A DNA stretch of 23,796 nucleotides from an uncultured Prevotella sp. Lineage in GTDB: Bacteria > Bacteroidota > Bacteroidia > Bacteroidales > Bacteroidaceae. This document shows, in pieces, positions 8,527-14,744 of this stretch. The first letter of the stretch is position 1. Every line of letters begins with the position of its first letter. Location of the stretch: the NCBI GenBank assembly GCA_934281565.1, contig CAKQXI010000025.1, forward strand, positions 1 through 23,796. Reading direction: 5' to 3'. Both the position numbers and the translations under genes were made by a program. Below the pieces are notes generated by a model. That model did not search any database. It was not told where the DNA came from and worked only from the letters and a program-made list of their open reading frames with translations.

Positions 8527-9501
8527 TTAGTGGACATAAGTCAATAATTTATTCATACTTGCCTCTATATCATTCACTGATGGAATATCTTTATATGCAA
8601 GTTCTGGCAATTCTCGAGAATAGACATTACTCAACGATGACCATACCGTATGTAAATCTGTGATGATTGGAGAATCCTTAATCTCTTTATTTTGCCACCC
8701 TTCTGGTTTGTCAAATCTCTGTTGGTCTTGCGTGAACAAGCTTGTGAAATCTGCCTTGAAAGTATCACTTTCCAAGTATTCTTTTGTTTCTTTATCATTC
8801 AGGAGAAAATGCAAATCATAGAAATGGCGTATCTTCGCTGTCAGTTCAGGAATGTAATTGTCTGCTAAAGAACAACGAAGCAAAGACACTAATTTCTCTG
8901 TCAATGTTCTACGCCTATCAAGAACATTAACCTCAAATGGTTGCATGTCATATTCTTCTATCAAATCTTCATTGCCTGTCTTTTGCAAGAACTCTGTCAG
9001 GAAACTCTGTAACTTACATTTTTGAAAAGGATATGGATTGGCGAAAGAATTGATTTCTACAAGCAGTTGTCCTGCTTTTATAGCACCGACTTGTAATGAG
9101 TCGATAGCCCTTGGATACGAATAATAGGCTTTATGATAATGTGACCCCTTACTGGTAAAACCTGGAATATCCATTTCATCAAGACCTGCAGTCATATTTT
9201 TCGCAGTTCTCTTTATCAACATCTTCAATTGGTTACCACTAAGCGTCCATGCTTCCGATATAGCGACATCAATGTCTTCTGAAAAACGGCTACCAATACC
9301 GTATGCTTTCGTTAGACTTGTTCCACCTTTAAATATGGCACGATTATCCTTGTCATTAGCTGCCATCAATGATAAGGAACGACAAATCCAATAGTCTTTC
9401 TCTATGAATATACTTTTAATGCCCAAACCACCTTCTCCTATTGGTCGAGAAGCAGCTTGCATTGCATCTGAGAATAGTTCCCTGTTTTCATGTAGCCTCA
9501 T
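8527..9501 (-). CDS. abiEii: AbiEii/AbiGii-family nucleotidyltransferase toxin
   Basis: This is the toxin of an AbiE-type (type IV) toxin-antitoxin pair, 324 residues. The nucleotidyltransferase core is FKGGTSLTKAYG (57-68) followed by RFSEDIDVAI (72-81) with the metal-binding D76 and D78. A later KIRHFYDLHFLL matches the C-terminal family motif. Characterised members transfer nucleotides to target molecules (tRNA in some relatives), halting growth and aborting phage infection; the substrate of this one is unknown. Its ATG overlaps the antitoxin stop in an ATGA (9498-9501), so translation is coupled. All visible active-site residues are present. Confidence 0.9.
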   Translation of the reverse strand: MRLHENRELFSDAMQAASRPIGEGGLGIKSIFIEKDYWICRSLSLMAANDKDNRAIFKGGTSLTKAYGIGSRFSEDIDVAISEAWTLSGNQLKMLIKRTAKNMTAGLDEMDIPGFTSKGSHYHKAYYSYPRAIDSLQVGAIKAGQLLVEINSFANPYPFQKCKLQSFLTEFLQKTGNEDLIEEYDMQPFEVNVLDRRRTLTEKLVSLLRCSLADNYIPELTAKIRHFYDLHFLLNDKETKEYLESDTFKADFTSLFTQDQQRFDKPEGWQNKEIKDSPIITDLHTVWSSLSNVYSRELPELAYKDIPSVNDIEASMNKLLTYVH

Positions 9502-10217
9502 ACGATATTCCAGTTTTTCTTGTTCGGTAATATTGCATTGGTGACTGGCAACTTGTAGTTGGTCACTCCATTTAATGTCTGACTGATTTTTTCGGTATCC
9601 AAGCCTAAATTCTCATATATAGCTCCAAGCAAAGCCCTAACGTATGGCGTATATCGCAAGGATAGCTCCGCCAATTCGCCTTGTTTTTCACTTGGCAGTT
9701 CCTTTATCTTATTACATATATTAGCAATACATTCATCAGGCGAAGTTGCTGGTATTTTTTTAATCAGTCGCAAGGCATCCAACATTCTTAATAATGGGAT
9801 GTTCTCTGGAGTAATGGAGTTTTCCTGTAGCAAAAAAGAAATCTTCACTCCATTTCTTGCAATGGGTCTTCGATATTTATTGCAACCAACAAGGATTGAG
9901 GAACTTATCTGTGTGGTAAGCCCCATAGAGGCAAAAGCTGCTGTACCCGTTATATAACCGACAATCTTTCCCTCTTGCTCCAAAAAGTCCTTTACTAATT
10001 CAGAGTCAGCAGGTTTTAGTGTACCAAAAATAGTTTTCTTCGGAATATAGTATTTCCCCTTGGAAATCTTCTGCAATCCCCCTTGTAGTACAAGACGACT
10101 TAAAGCTTTGACGAGAGCAGGCTGATACCGCACTTCTACGCCAAAGTCTCTCGTTGTCAAAACAACACCAGTAGGAGTTGATGACAACACTTCCTGTATT
10201 TGACTTGTTATTACCAT
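9498..10217 (-). CDS. abiEi: AbiEi-like antitoxin/transcriptional regulator (DUF6088 type)
   Basis: This is the antitoxin partner of the downstream nucleotidyltransferase, 239 residues. The N-terminal part (about 1-75) reads as a winged helix-turn-helix: a GVVLTTRDFG stretch, then ALVKALSRLVLQGGLQKISK and the wing GKYYIP. The rest is the conserved domain that neutralises the toxin in related systems. The frame also opens with a TTG at 10235, but that codon lies inside the -7 element, so I use the ATG at 10215-10217; the 5' untranslated part is then only about 10 nt. AbiEi proteins repress their own operon by binding inverted repeats in the promoter, and a 34-bp palindrome lies exactly there. 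Confidence 0.88.
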   Translation of the reverse strand: MVITSQIQEVLSSTPTGVVLTTRDFGVEVRYQPALVKALSRLVLQGGLQKISKGKYYIPKKTIFGTLKPADSELVKDFLEQEGKIVGYITGTAAFASMGLTTQISSSILVGCNKYRRPIARNGVKISFLLQENSITPENIPLLRMLDALRLIKKIPATSPDECIANICNKIKELPSEKQGELAELSLRYTPYVRALLGAIYENLGLDTEKISQTLNGVTNYKLPVTNAILPNKKNWNIV

Positions 10218-10232
10218 AGTGTCTTTTGAGTG

Positions 10233-10277
10233 CAAAGATAGTGAAAGTCATGTTTTTTACGTAAAAAACATGACTTT
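10233..10277 (-). promoter_or_regulatory. abiE promoter with 34-bp palindromic operator
   Basis: On the minus strand TATCTTTG (10233-10240) is the -7 element. Positions 10244-10277 form a perfect palindrome with 17-bp arms (arm begins AAAGTCATG, centre TACGTA). It covers the spacer and the -33 position, where no clean TTTG is left. A repressor sitting on it would block RNA polymerase, which fits AbiEi autoregulation. Confidence 0.7.
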
Positions 10278-10296
10278 TATATAGTTATTTAACATT

Positions 10297-10322
10297 AGCA
10301 GCACTTGTATACAAGTGCTGCT
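10297..10322. repeat. 26-bp perfect palindrome
   Basis: Two 13-bp arms meet without spacer (left arm AGCAGCACTTGTA, centre at 10309/10310). It is 19 bp beyond the abiE operator palindrome and has a different sequence, so it is not simply a second copy of that site. It could be an operator for another regulator or a structured transcript end. Confidence 0.55.
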
Positions 10323-10416
10323 TAGATGGCGTAAATTCATTGTTAAACATTTACAAGTACCGCTTTTTATTTAAAAGTACGTAATTTTCAGTGAATTAGG
10401 AACAAATCAAACCATA

Positions 10417-10444
10417 AAATTCGTCAGTTCAAACTGACGAATTT
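10417..10444. repeat. 28-bp palindrome
   Basis: The left arm AAATTCGTCAGTT (10417-10429) and right arm AACTGACGAATTT (10432-10444) are perfect over 13 bp with a 2-bp spacer. The rest of the stretch from 10278 to 10557 holds no supportable gene; AAGTAC occurs twice near 10350-10380 as a direct repeat. Confidence 0.5.
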
Positions 10445-10557
10445 AGATGACTTCCCCATAGTAGCTTTTATGAGTATCAGTTTCACACATCACCTAACTA
10501 TTCTCACATGTTCAAAAGATTATCATGAACGACTATTTTATACCGAGTATTATGCCA

Positions 10558-10674
10558 GCATCAATCTGGAGGTAGAAACATTAGAACGTATTATCGAAAA
10601 CAGAATTGTTTGCCATTTTAATGTCGTTAAATTTGGTTATATCAACATTATTTTATACATTTGCAACGTGTAAT
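10558..10674 (+). repeat. 117-bp direct repeat R, copy 1, with promoter
   Basis: Copy 1 of a repeat whose second copy lies at 13742-13858. Over the first ~107 nt I count only three mismatches. The 3' end carries a full promoter: TTTG (10632-10635), 20 nt, TACATTTG (10656-10663). An open frame runs through both copies, but it has no family resemblance and stops in or just after the promoter, so I regard the repeat as regulatory. It drives the small membrane protein gene at 10743. Confidence 0.8.
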
Positions 10675-10679
10675 ACATG

Positions 10680-10693
10680 GATGATTAATCATC
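10680..10693 (+). promoter_or_regulatory. 14-bp palindrome in the leader of the first small membrane gene
   Basis: GATGATTAATCATC is a perfect palindrome located roughly 10 nt after the predicted start site. It could be an operator or a small hairpin; its position in the leader is absent from cassette 2. Confidence 0.3.
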
Positions 10694-10742
10694 ATGCTTT
10701 TTATGTGGTGATTGAGGTGAGTTACATTAAGAACAAGAAGAT

Positions 10743-10988
10743 ATGGAAATAAAAGTCGTCGTCAGATCAAACAAACGGAAAAACAAGAAAGCACCAAAGG
10801 GTGCAATAGGGTTCACTGGCGCAATGTCAGTGTTGTTCTTCATATTGTCTTATTTTAACCAACAATTATTTTATAATGGAAACCACTCCCATGGGGTAGT
10901 CTTGATGATTGCGATATTTGCTGGTTTGTCAGGCATCTTCCTCTTATTGTTCCTCGGTCTCTTAATGAGTAGGTTTGTCAACGATTAA
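10743..10988 (+). CDS. Small two-transmembrane protein, cassette 1
   Basis: An 81-residue protein I do not recognise. The N-terminus is strongly basic (KRKNKKAPKG near 11-20), then two hydrophobic segments: about 21-40 (AIGFTGAMSVLFFILSYF) and about 51-77 (VVLMIAIFAGLSGIFLLLFL). By the positive-inside rule the N-terminus should be cytoplasmic. The ATG follows a consensus promoter in repeat R copy 1 and the coding direction opposes the large genes nearby. The same repeat drives an unrelated two-helix protein at 13876, so the gene behaves as exchangeable cargo. Function unknown; a small membrane toxin or phage-sensing effector are guesses. Confidence 0.65.
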   Translation: MEIKVVVRSNKRKNKKAPKGAIGFTGAMSVLFFILSYFNQQLFYNGNHSHGVVLMIAIFAGLSGIFLLLFLGLLMSRFVND

Positions 10989-11237
10989 AAACAGCTCCTT
11001 TTTTCGTCTTTCAATACCTTGCCATAATGTGCTTCAACATTGGCAAGCAAGGAAAGGCGATGCTACGACTGCGAGACAAGCAAGGGAAAACTTCGGGTAA
11101 GTTCCAATCATGGGAAGAATGAAAAACAAGAAAGCATAAGAGTAGGCAGATACCTCGCCAAGAAGTATGTACCAACAACAGGTCGGGTAGAACCACGGTA
11201 AGGTATATTCTTTATTCCGTCAATGACATTCATGAAT
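10989..11237. other. Cassette 1 spacer, no supportable gene
   Basis: I see no convincing gene. The first part (about 11000-11035) resembles the sequence directly after the second small membrane gene (about 14145-14185): both have a pyrimidine-rich stretch, then AATACCTT and CCATAATG or CCATGATG. This shows that the two cassettes share their 3' flank as well as their promoter. Confidence 0.45.
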
Positions 11238-11239
11238 AA

Positions 11240-11299
11240 AAAAAAGAACCTCGGGCGATCTAATAGCTTAGTACGCTGGCGACCATTCCCTCGGTTCTT
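11240..11299 (-). ncRNA. Candidate small structured RNA A
   Basis: A 60-nt hairpin begins 5 nt after a minus-strand promoter. Outer helix AAGAACC/GGUUCUU (11293-11299 with 11244-11250), then facing GA dinucleotides that can form tandem sheared G-A pairs, then GGG/CCC (11288-11290 with 11253-11255), then GGUC/GAUC (11281-11284 with 11257-11260). A run of eight T (11238-11245 on the minus strand) follows, as in an intrinsic terminator. Promoter, hairpin and T-run form a complete tiny transcription unit. It could also be only a terminator with a short abortive transcript. Confidence 0.5.
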
Positions 11300-11304
11300 C
11301 ACCA

Positions 11305-11340
11305 CAAAGATACAATAAACATTTTAAACCTACAAGAATA
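11305..11340 (-). promoter_or_regulatory. Minus-strand promoter module Q, degenerate copy
   Basis: TTG (11333-11335), 20 nt, TATCTTTG (11305-11312) on the minus strand. About 40 nt here resemble the start of the longer Q repeats at 11561 and 14283 (shared ACATTTTAAAC core). It is the promoter of candidate RNA A. Confidence 0.6.
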
Positions 11341-11486
11341 TATGGAATAAAATGCAAACAATATCCTTCTCTGGTCTGAGTAACGAAGCGCAAAAAATAA
11401 AAAAGAAAAGTAGGAACAATGGTATAAGACCACAGAAATGACAGTAGAGAAAGAGAAAAGAGGGCGAAAAGATAAAAGAGGGCATA
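11341..11486. other. Purine-biased intergenic stretch
   Basis: The plus strand is very A/G-rich between about 11385 and 11490. Open frames on the minus strand here encode Phe/Leu/Ser-rich low-complexity sequence and look like composition artefacts. No gene is supported. Confidence 0.4.
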
Positions 11487-11555
11487 AGAAAAGAGTAGTT
11501 TCCATGGCAATGATCTGTAACTACAAATACAGGACCGCCATAAAACCTACTCTCA
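11487..11555 (-). ncRNA. Candidate small structured RNA B
   Basis: A 62-nt hairpin begins about 7 nt after a minus-strand promoter. Outer helix AGAGUAG/CUACUCU (11547-11553 with 11492-11498) continues through GUUUU/GGAAAC and AUGGC/GCCAU (11537-11541 with 11504-11508) with one bulged G, then GGUC/GAUC (11533-11536 with 11512-11515) and UGU/ACA. The helix is nearly continuous. A TTTTCTT tail follows. RNA A has the same GGUC/GAUC inner helix at a similar place although the outer helices differ in sequence. Confidence 0.5.
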
Positions 11556-11560
11556 CGCCA

Positions 11561-11710
11561 CAAAAATACAACAAACATTTTAAACTTGCAAGAAAATGAG
11601 AAAGAAATCGCAATAATGACCGCATTTTAGCCCCTACTACCGTCTAAGCCTCGTCGCTACTACCGACCAAGCCCCATCACTACTACCGATTGAGCCTCGT
11701 TCCTAGTACC
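11561..11710 (-). repeat. Repeat Q copy 1: promoter module plus 23-bp tandem units
   Basis: This copy is about 93% identical to 14283-14431 by my reading. The first part holds a minus-strand promoter: TTG (11589-11591), 20 nt, TATTTTTG (11561-11568). The second part is a tandem array of three 23-bp units (11634-11656, 11657-11679, 11680-11702), each beginning CTACTACCG, plus a partial fourth starting CTAGTACCG. Confidence 0.75.
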
Positions 11711-12042
11711 GTCGAAACCATTAAGGACACCAAGACCCAAAGCCGGCAACACCTCCGTACAGTAGGATGACACACTTTTGCTTATTTTTGTGTCATCATA
11801 TAATACCTCACGCTGTAGGTATCAATGCTCTCCAGTATATCTTCGTGATTATGGTTGATATCTGTTGCGGCGAGATGCTGAATTGCTCGCTATCAACTGT
11901 CATGCTATCTGGCAGAACTCCCCGAACACGGCAGGTCTGTGTAGAGTCATAAACATGGTGCACCCAGACTTTGGTCATCATACGCCCGAGCACTTGGAGA
12001 GTATATAACAACTATAAAGGTTAAAAGAAAAAGATAATGGAA
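11711..12042. other. Intergenic region with two hairpins
   Basis: GATGACACA (11766-11774) and TGTGTCATC (11789-11797) are perfect inverted repeats with a 14-nt loop. Just after, ATACCT (11803-11808) pairs with AGGTAT (11817-11822). A minus-strand frame from 12011 to 11808 (67 codons, TTG start) follows the ATPase gene, but has no recognisable domain, so I do not call it a gene. It could be a decayed remnant. Confidence 0.35.
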
Positions 12043-13629
12043 TTATTCGTCTTTTATTTCTTCCCAATCAATCAGCCCTTTGCCCATGTCATCTAACTCT
12101 ATGGCAAGAGCAATAACCTTATGCTTATCAGCCTTGAATGGCTCAATATAACGATTATCTTTAATCTGTTGGGCAGCAGCTTTCATCCCACCATTTTTAG
12201 TCAGTTTCAACTCCATGACATAAATATATTTCGGAGTGGTACAAAGGATGTCAATCCTGCCAGTTGACAGCATCCGTTCTACTTCCACCCGGAAACCTAT
12301 GGCATTGAGTATCGTGCTGATGATAAGTCGATAACGCTCCTCCATATCCATAGACTCCAACTTCTTGTTACTATAAGGCACATCGGCAATGAGCGACCTT
12401 AAAACATTCTTGGCTTGCGACAAATCCCCTCTTTCCATATATAGATAGAGGAACGCTTGCAACGACTGAATATCACTACCGTTTCTTTTCATCGTCAAAG
12501 TTGGCAAAACAGTCTCATAAAGGGCTTGCTTCACTTCCTCATTTGGGAAACCAAGATGATATACCATCCCCTCTGTAGACTTGATGGTCAAATAGCCAGA
12601 CTGATATAGAAACAATTCTGCACCTCCGCCTGTAACATCAGAAGCCTCTATGATATTACGCAAGATGACACAATCCTCAAAGTTGCTCAAGCGGATCTCC
12701 ATGTCATCCACAAACTTCGGAAGCAAGGATGTTGCGCCTGATGCCGCCCAGAAGTTTCGTATCTTGGATTGTGACAAAGCATTGATAAGACTAAAAGGAT
12801 TGTAGATGCCCACCATATTGTCTTCACTGAAATGATAACCATCATAGTATTCCTTTAGATGCCCATGCGTTTCCTCTATGGTCCAATTATTCTTGCTTGC
12901 CATCTTCTCTACTTCTGGCACAAGTGTTTCAGAAATCTCTTGTTCCGTGATGCCACAGATGTCTGCATACTCTGGCAAGAAACTGATATTAGTCAAGTTG
13001 TTCAATACGGAGAACAAAGAGATTTGAGTAAACTTGGTAATACCCGTAATGAAAACAAATTTCTCGTATTCATCATTCATTTTCAATACAGCGAAAACGG
13101 AGCGATAGACCTCAGTACAACTCTCGTGTTCGGGAGTTCTCCAAGAATGTTGGAGCGGAGCATCATATTCATCGACAAGAATACAAACTTGCAGCCCCGT
13201 CATTCTATAAGCTGCTTCTATGATGCTACTGAAACGAACTGCAAGCGAGTCTTCTGGAGAAACCTCAACATCATACTTCTTCTCATAAACCTTGAACGTT
13301 TTATTCAAGTAAGAGACAATGGATTCTGCATCAGCTCCTGCACCGCTCATGTCAAGTCGAATAACAGGATAACTTAGCCAATCTTTCTCCAGCTCCATCA
13401 TCTTCAATCCCTCGAAAAGTTCTTTCTTTCCTTCCAGATAGGCTTGCAAAGTATCGACAAGCACAGACTTGCCGAATCGACGAGGACGACTCAGGTAATT
13501 GTATTTGTTGCCACTATTCACCAAATTATATATAACCTCCGTCTTATCGACATATATATAATCCTTTTCTCTGATTTCCTTAAAAGACTGTATGCCTACT
13601 GGCAACTTTCTGCTTTTGTTTCCTGCCAT
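12043..13629 (-). CDS. AAA-ATPase-like protein with C-terminal PD-(D/E)XK nuclease domain
   Basis: A 528-residue member of the AAA-ATPase_like/DUF1703 family, which is often multicopy in Prevotella and other gut Bacteroidales. The N-terminal domain carries the Walker A variant SRPRRFGKS (47-55) and Walker B VDEYDAPL (152-159). The C-terminal domain has the nuclease motif: D460, then E473-L-K475 (VMELKL), a glutamine pair at 487-488 and Y494. All catalytic residues are present. Family function is not established; defence and mobile-element links have been suggested. It is a lone transcription unit with its own promoter, between two related small-protein cassettes, so it may be cargo of the same accessory locus. 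Confidence 0.9.
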   Translation of the reverse strand: MAGNKSRKLPVGIQSFKEIREKDYIYVDKTEVIYNLVNSGNKYNYLSRPRRFGKSVLVDTLQAYLEGKKELFEGLKMMELEKDWLSYPVIRLDMSGAGADAESIVSYLNKTFKVYEKKYDVEVSPEDSLAVRFSSIIEAAYRMTGLQVCILVDEYDAPLQHSWRTPEHESCTEVYRSVFAVLKMNDEYEKFVFITGITKFTQISLFSVLNNLTNISFLPEYADICGITEQEISETLVPEVEKMASKNNWTIEETHGHLKEYYDGYHFSEDNMVGIYNPFSLINALSQSKIRNFWAASGATSLLPKFVDDMEIRLSNFEDCVILRNIIEASDVTGGGAELFLYQSGYLTIKSTEGMVYHLGFPNEEVKQALYETVLPTLTMKRNGSDIQSLQAFLYLYMERGDLSQAKNVLRSLIADVPYSNKKLESMDMEERYRLIISTILNAIGFRVEVERMLSTGRIDILCTTPKYIYVMELKLTKNGGMKAAAQQIKDNRYIEPFKADKHKVIALAIELDDMGKGLIDWEEIKDE

Positions 13630-13673
13630 AATTTCTTTTTCTTCTAAGAGTTTCGTATGGATGTTGAGCTATC

Positions 13674-13717
13674 CATTTGGCTGCAAATATACAAAAAATA
13701 CCATTTAGAGCCAAATG
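13674..13717 (-). promoter_or_regulatory. ATPase gene promoter flanked by 9-bp inverted repeats
   Basis: On the minus strand TTTG (13712-13715), 20 nt, TATATTTG (13684-13691). The whole promoter is bracketed by CATTTGGCT (13674-13682) and AGCCAAATG (13709-13717), a perfect inverted repeat that includes the -33 element, so a dimeric regulator could bind both sides. Confidence 0.65.
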
Positions 13718-13741
13718 AATGATAAATAAATTGGCTTTACC

Positions 13742-13858
13742 GCATCAATCTGGAGGTAGAAACATTAGAACGTATTATCGAAAACAGAATTGCTTGCCAT
13801 TTTAATATCGTTAAATTTGGTTATATCAACATTATTTTATATATTTGCAACATATAAT
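13742..13858 (+). repeat. 117-bp direct repeat R, copy 2, with promoter
   Basis: Second copy of the repeat at 10558-10674. The promoter is TTTG (13816-13819), 20 nt, TATATTTG (13840-13847). Similarity begins abruptly at GCATCAATCTGG and fades just after the promoter, where the leader and coding sequence become unrelated to those of copy 1. Confidence 0.8.
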
Positions 13859-13875
13859 AAACTGAACCTGCAATT

Positions 13876-14130
13876 ATGAGAAAATACAACGAAAAAGAAG
13901 AAAAGTGGCGTTTGAGGATGCAAGATTGGGAGGTTATCACTGCTTGCACTTTCCTTATGGGTATCGCCCTCTCTTACGTCGTATTTGACAATAATCTCAT
14001 CAATGCTCCCATTTTCTGGGTGGCGTTCTTCTGGGTAGCCTCCCCACTATCCTTGTGCTACCTATTGTATATTGGCGGCGAGGGAACATTGAGGGGTTAT
14101 CATAAGGAAGATAATGAAGATAACATCTAA
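13876..14130 (+). CDS. Small two-transmembrane protein, cassette 2
   Basis: An 84-residue protein I do not recognise. A charged N-terminus (RKYNEKEEKWRLRMQDWE) is followed by hydrophobic segments at about 18-38 (VITACTFLMGIALSYVVF) and about 45-66 (PIFWVAFFWVASPLSLCYLL), then a charged tail ending KEDNEDNI. It shares size and two-helix layout with the protein at 10743 but no clear sequence similarity, although both sit behind nearly identical promoter repeats. Leader about 22 nt. Function unknown. Confidence 0.6.
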   Translation: MRKYNEKEEKWRLRMQDWEVITACTFLMGIALSYVVFDNNLINAPIFWVAFFWVASPLSLCYLLYIGGEGTLRGYHKEDNEDNI

Positions 14131-14219
14131 CTCATCCCTGCTTCTTTTCGCCTCCCAATACCTTTCCATGATGCATCTCGTTCCAACTACATCTTCTCCG
14201 ACATCAAGACCTTTCATAA

Positions 14220-14277
14220 ATAGACTCAGAGCCCACACATCGATTCACAATACGACTTTAAGGCCCCCAAGCCTATC
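14220..14277 (-). ncRNA. Candidate small structured RNA C
   Basis: A 57-nt hairpin starts about 6 nt after the minus-strand promoter in repeat Q copy 2. Outer helix AUAGGCU/AGUCUAU (14270-14276 with 14220-14226, one wobble), inner GGGCC/GGCUC with one wobble. Only a weak U-rich tail (UUUAUG) follows, so it is less convincing than RNAs A and B, but it has the same size and position relative to the same promoter module. Confidence 0.3.
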
Positions 14278-14282
14278 CGTTC

Positions 14283-14431
14283 CAAATATACAACAAACAT
14301 TTTAAACTTGCAAGAAAATGGGAAAGAAATCGCAATAAAGATCGCATTTTAGCCCCTACTACCGCCTAAGCCTCGTCGCTACTACCGACCAAGCCCCGTC
14401 CCTAGTACCGATTGAGCCTCGTCCCTAGTAG
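14283..14431 (-). repeat. Repeat Q copy 2: promoter module plus 23-bp tandem units
   Basis: Second copy of the repeat at 11561. The promoter on the minus strand is TTG (14311-14313), 20 nt, TATATTTG (14283-14290). Tandem 23-bp units lie at 14356-14378, 14379-14401 and 14402-14424, with a decayed fourth unit. Confidence 0.75.
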
Positions 14432-14463
14432 GGATAAAGCGGCGGCAAAGTTATAAGCCTGTG

Positions 14464-14574
14464 CGAACGGCATTGGAACACCGTCCGAACAGCATTGGAA
14501 CAAGACATAACGGCGCAAGCCCAATTCTTAATTATTAATTATCCCAGGCTCGCCTAATTCTTAATTATTAATTA
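14464..14574. repeat. Short direct repeats downstream of cassette 2
   Basis: Two 17-bp near-copies of CGAACGGCATTGGAACA lie at 14464-14480 and 14486-14502 (one mismatch, period 22). Two identical 19-bp AT-rich units, AATTCTTAATTATTAATTA, lie at 14523-14541 and 14556-14574 (period 33). The region 14432-14603 has no gene. Confidence 0.6.
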
Positions 14575-14603
14575 AACACAAGATAGTAAATTACAGTATC
14601 GCA

Positions 14604-14710
14604 ATGATGGGCAACCCAGCGAAGCCTGAGGAGCCAAAGAAAGCCTACGGTATGGCACTGTACACCGAGAAGATGAGCTTGGAGCAGTTTGCCAAGCACA
14701 CGCAAAAAGG
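14604..14710 (+). pseudogene. N-terminal fragment of an HU-HIG-like DNA-binding protein
   Basis: The frame begins MMGNPAKPEEPKKAYGMALY and continues TEKMSLEQFAKH, which resembles the first part of the Bacteroidota HU-like (HU-HIG) family, where a -KKxYxxxxY- strand is followed by a helix of the type xLExFAKHI. After about 35 residues the resemblance stops and the frame runs into a terminator hairpin, so the DNA-binding arm is missing. I read it as a gene remnant joined to its own terminator by deletion. Family assignment is from memory of the motif pattern and is moderate. Confidence 0.45.
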
Positions 14711-14740
14711 GACTGCACCTCGCTCGGTGCAGCCCCTTTT
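14704..14740. terminator. Bidirectional intrinsic terminator
   Basis: GACTGCACC (14711-14719) faces GGTGCAGCC (14726-14734), with G and C runs extending the stem; TTTT follows on the plus strand and TTTTT on the minus strand. It can end the HU remnant from the left and the small minus-strand unit from the right. Confidence 0.8.
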
Positions 14741-14744
14741 CTTG

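Noticed and set aside
10218..10235. TTG start of abiEi
   Set aside because: The codon is within the -7 element and would precede the transcription start.
10470..10673. Small gene through repeat R copy 1
   Set aside because: Similarity between R copies reaches past any codon logic into promoter elements, and the frame ends just after the -7 element; a regulatory repeat explains it better.
11268..11578. Overlapping minus-strand frames rich in Phe, Leu and Ser
   Set aside because: They arise from a purine-rich plus strand; they cross the candidate RNA hairpins and promoters and have no domain.
11634..11710. CRISPR array
   Set aside because: Units are contiguous with no unique spacers, and no cas genes are present.
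11808..12011. 67-codon minus-strand frame after the ATPase gene
   Set aside because: TTG start, no promoter and no family likeness; kept only as a note that some decayed sequence may be here.
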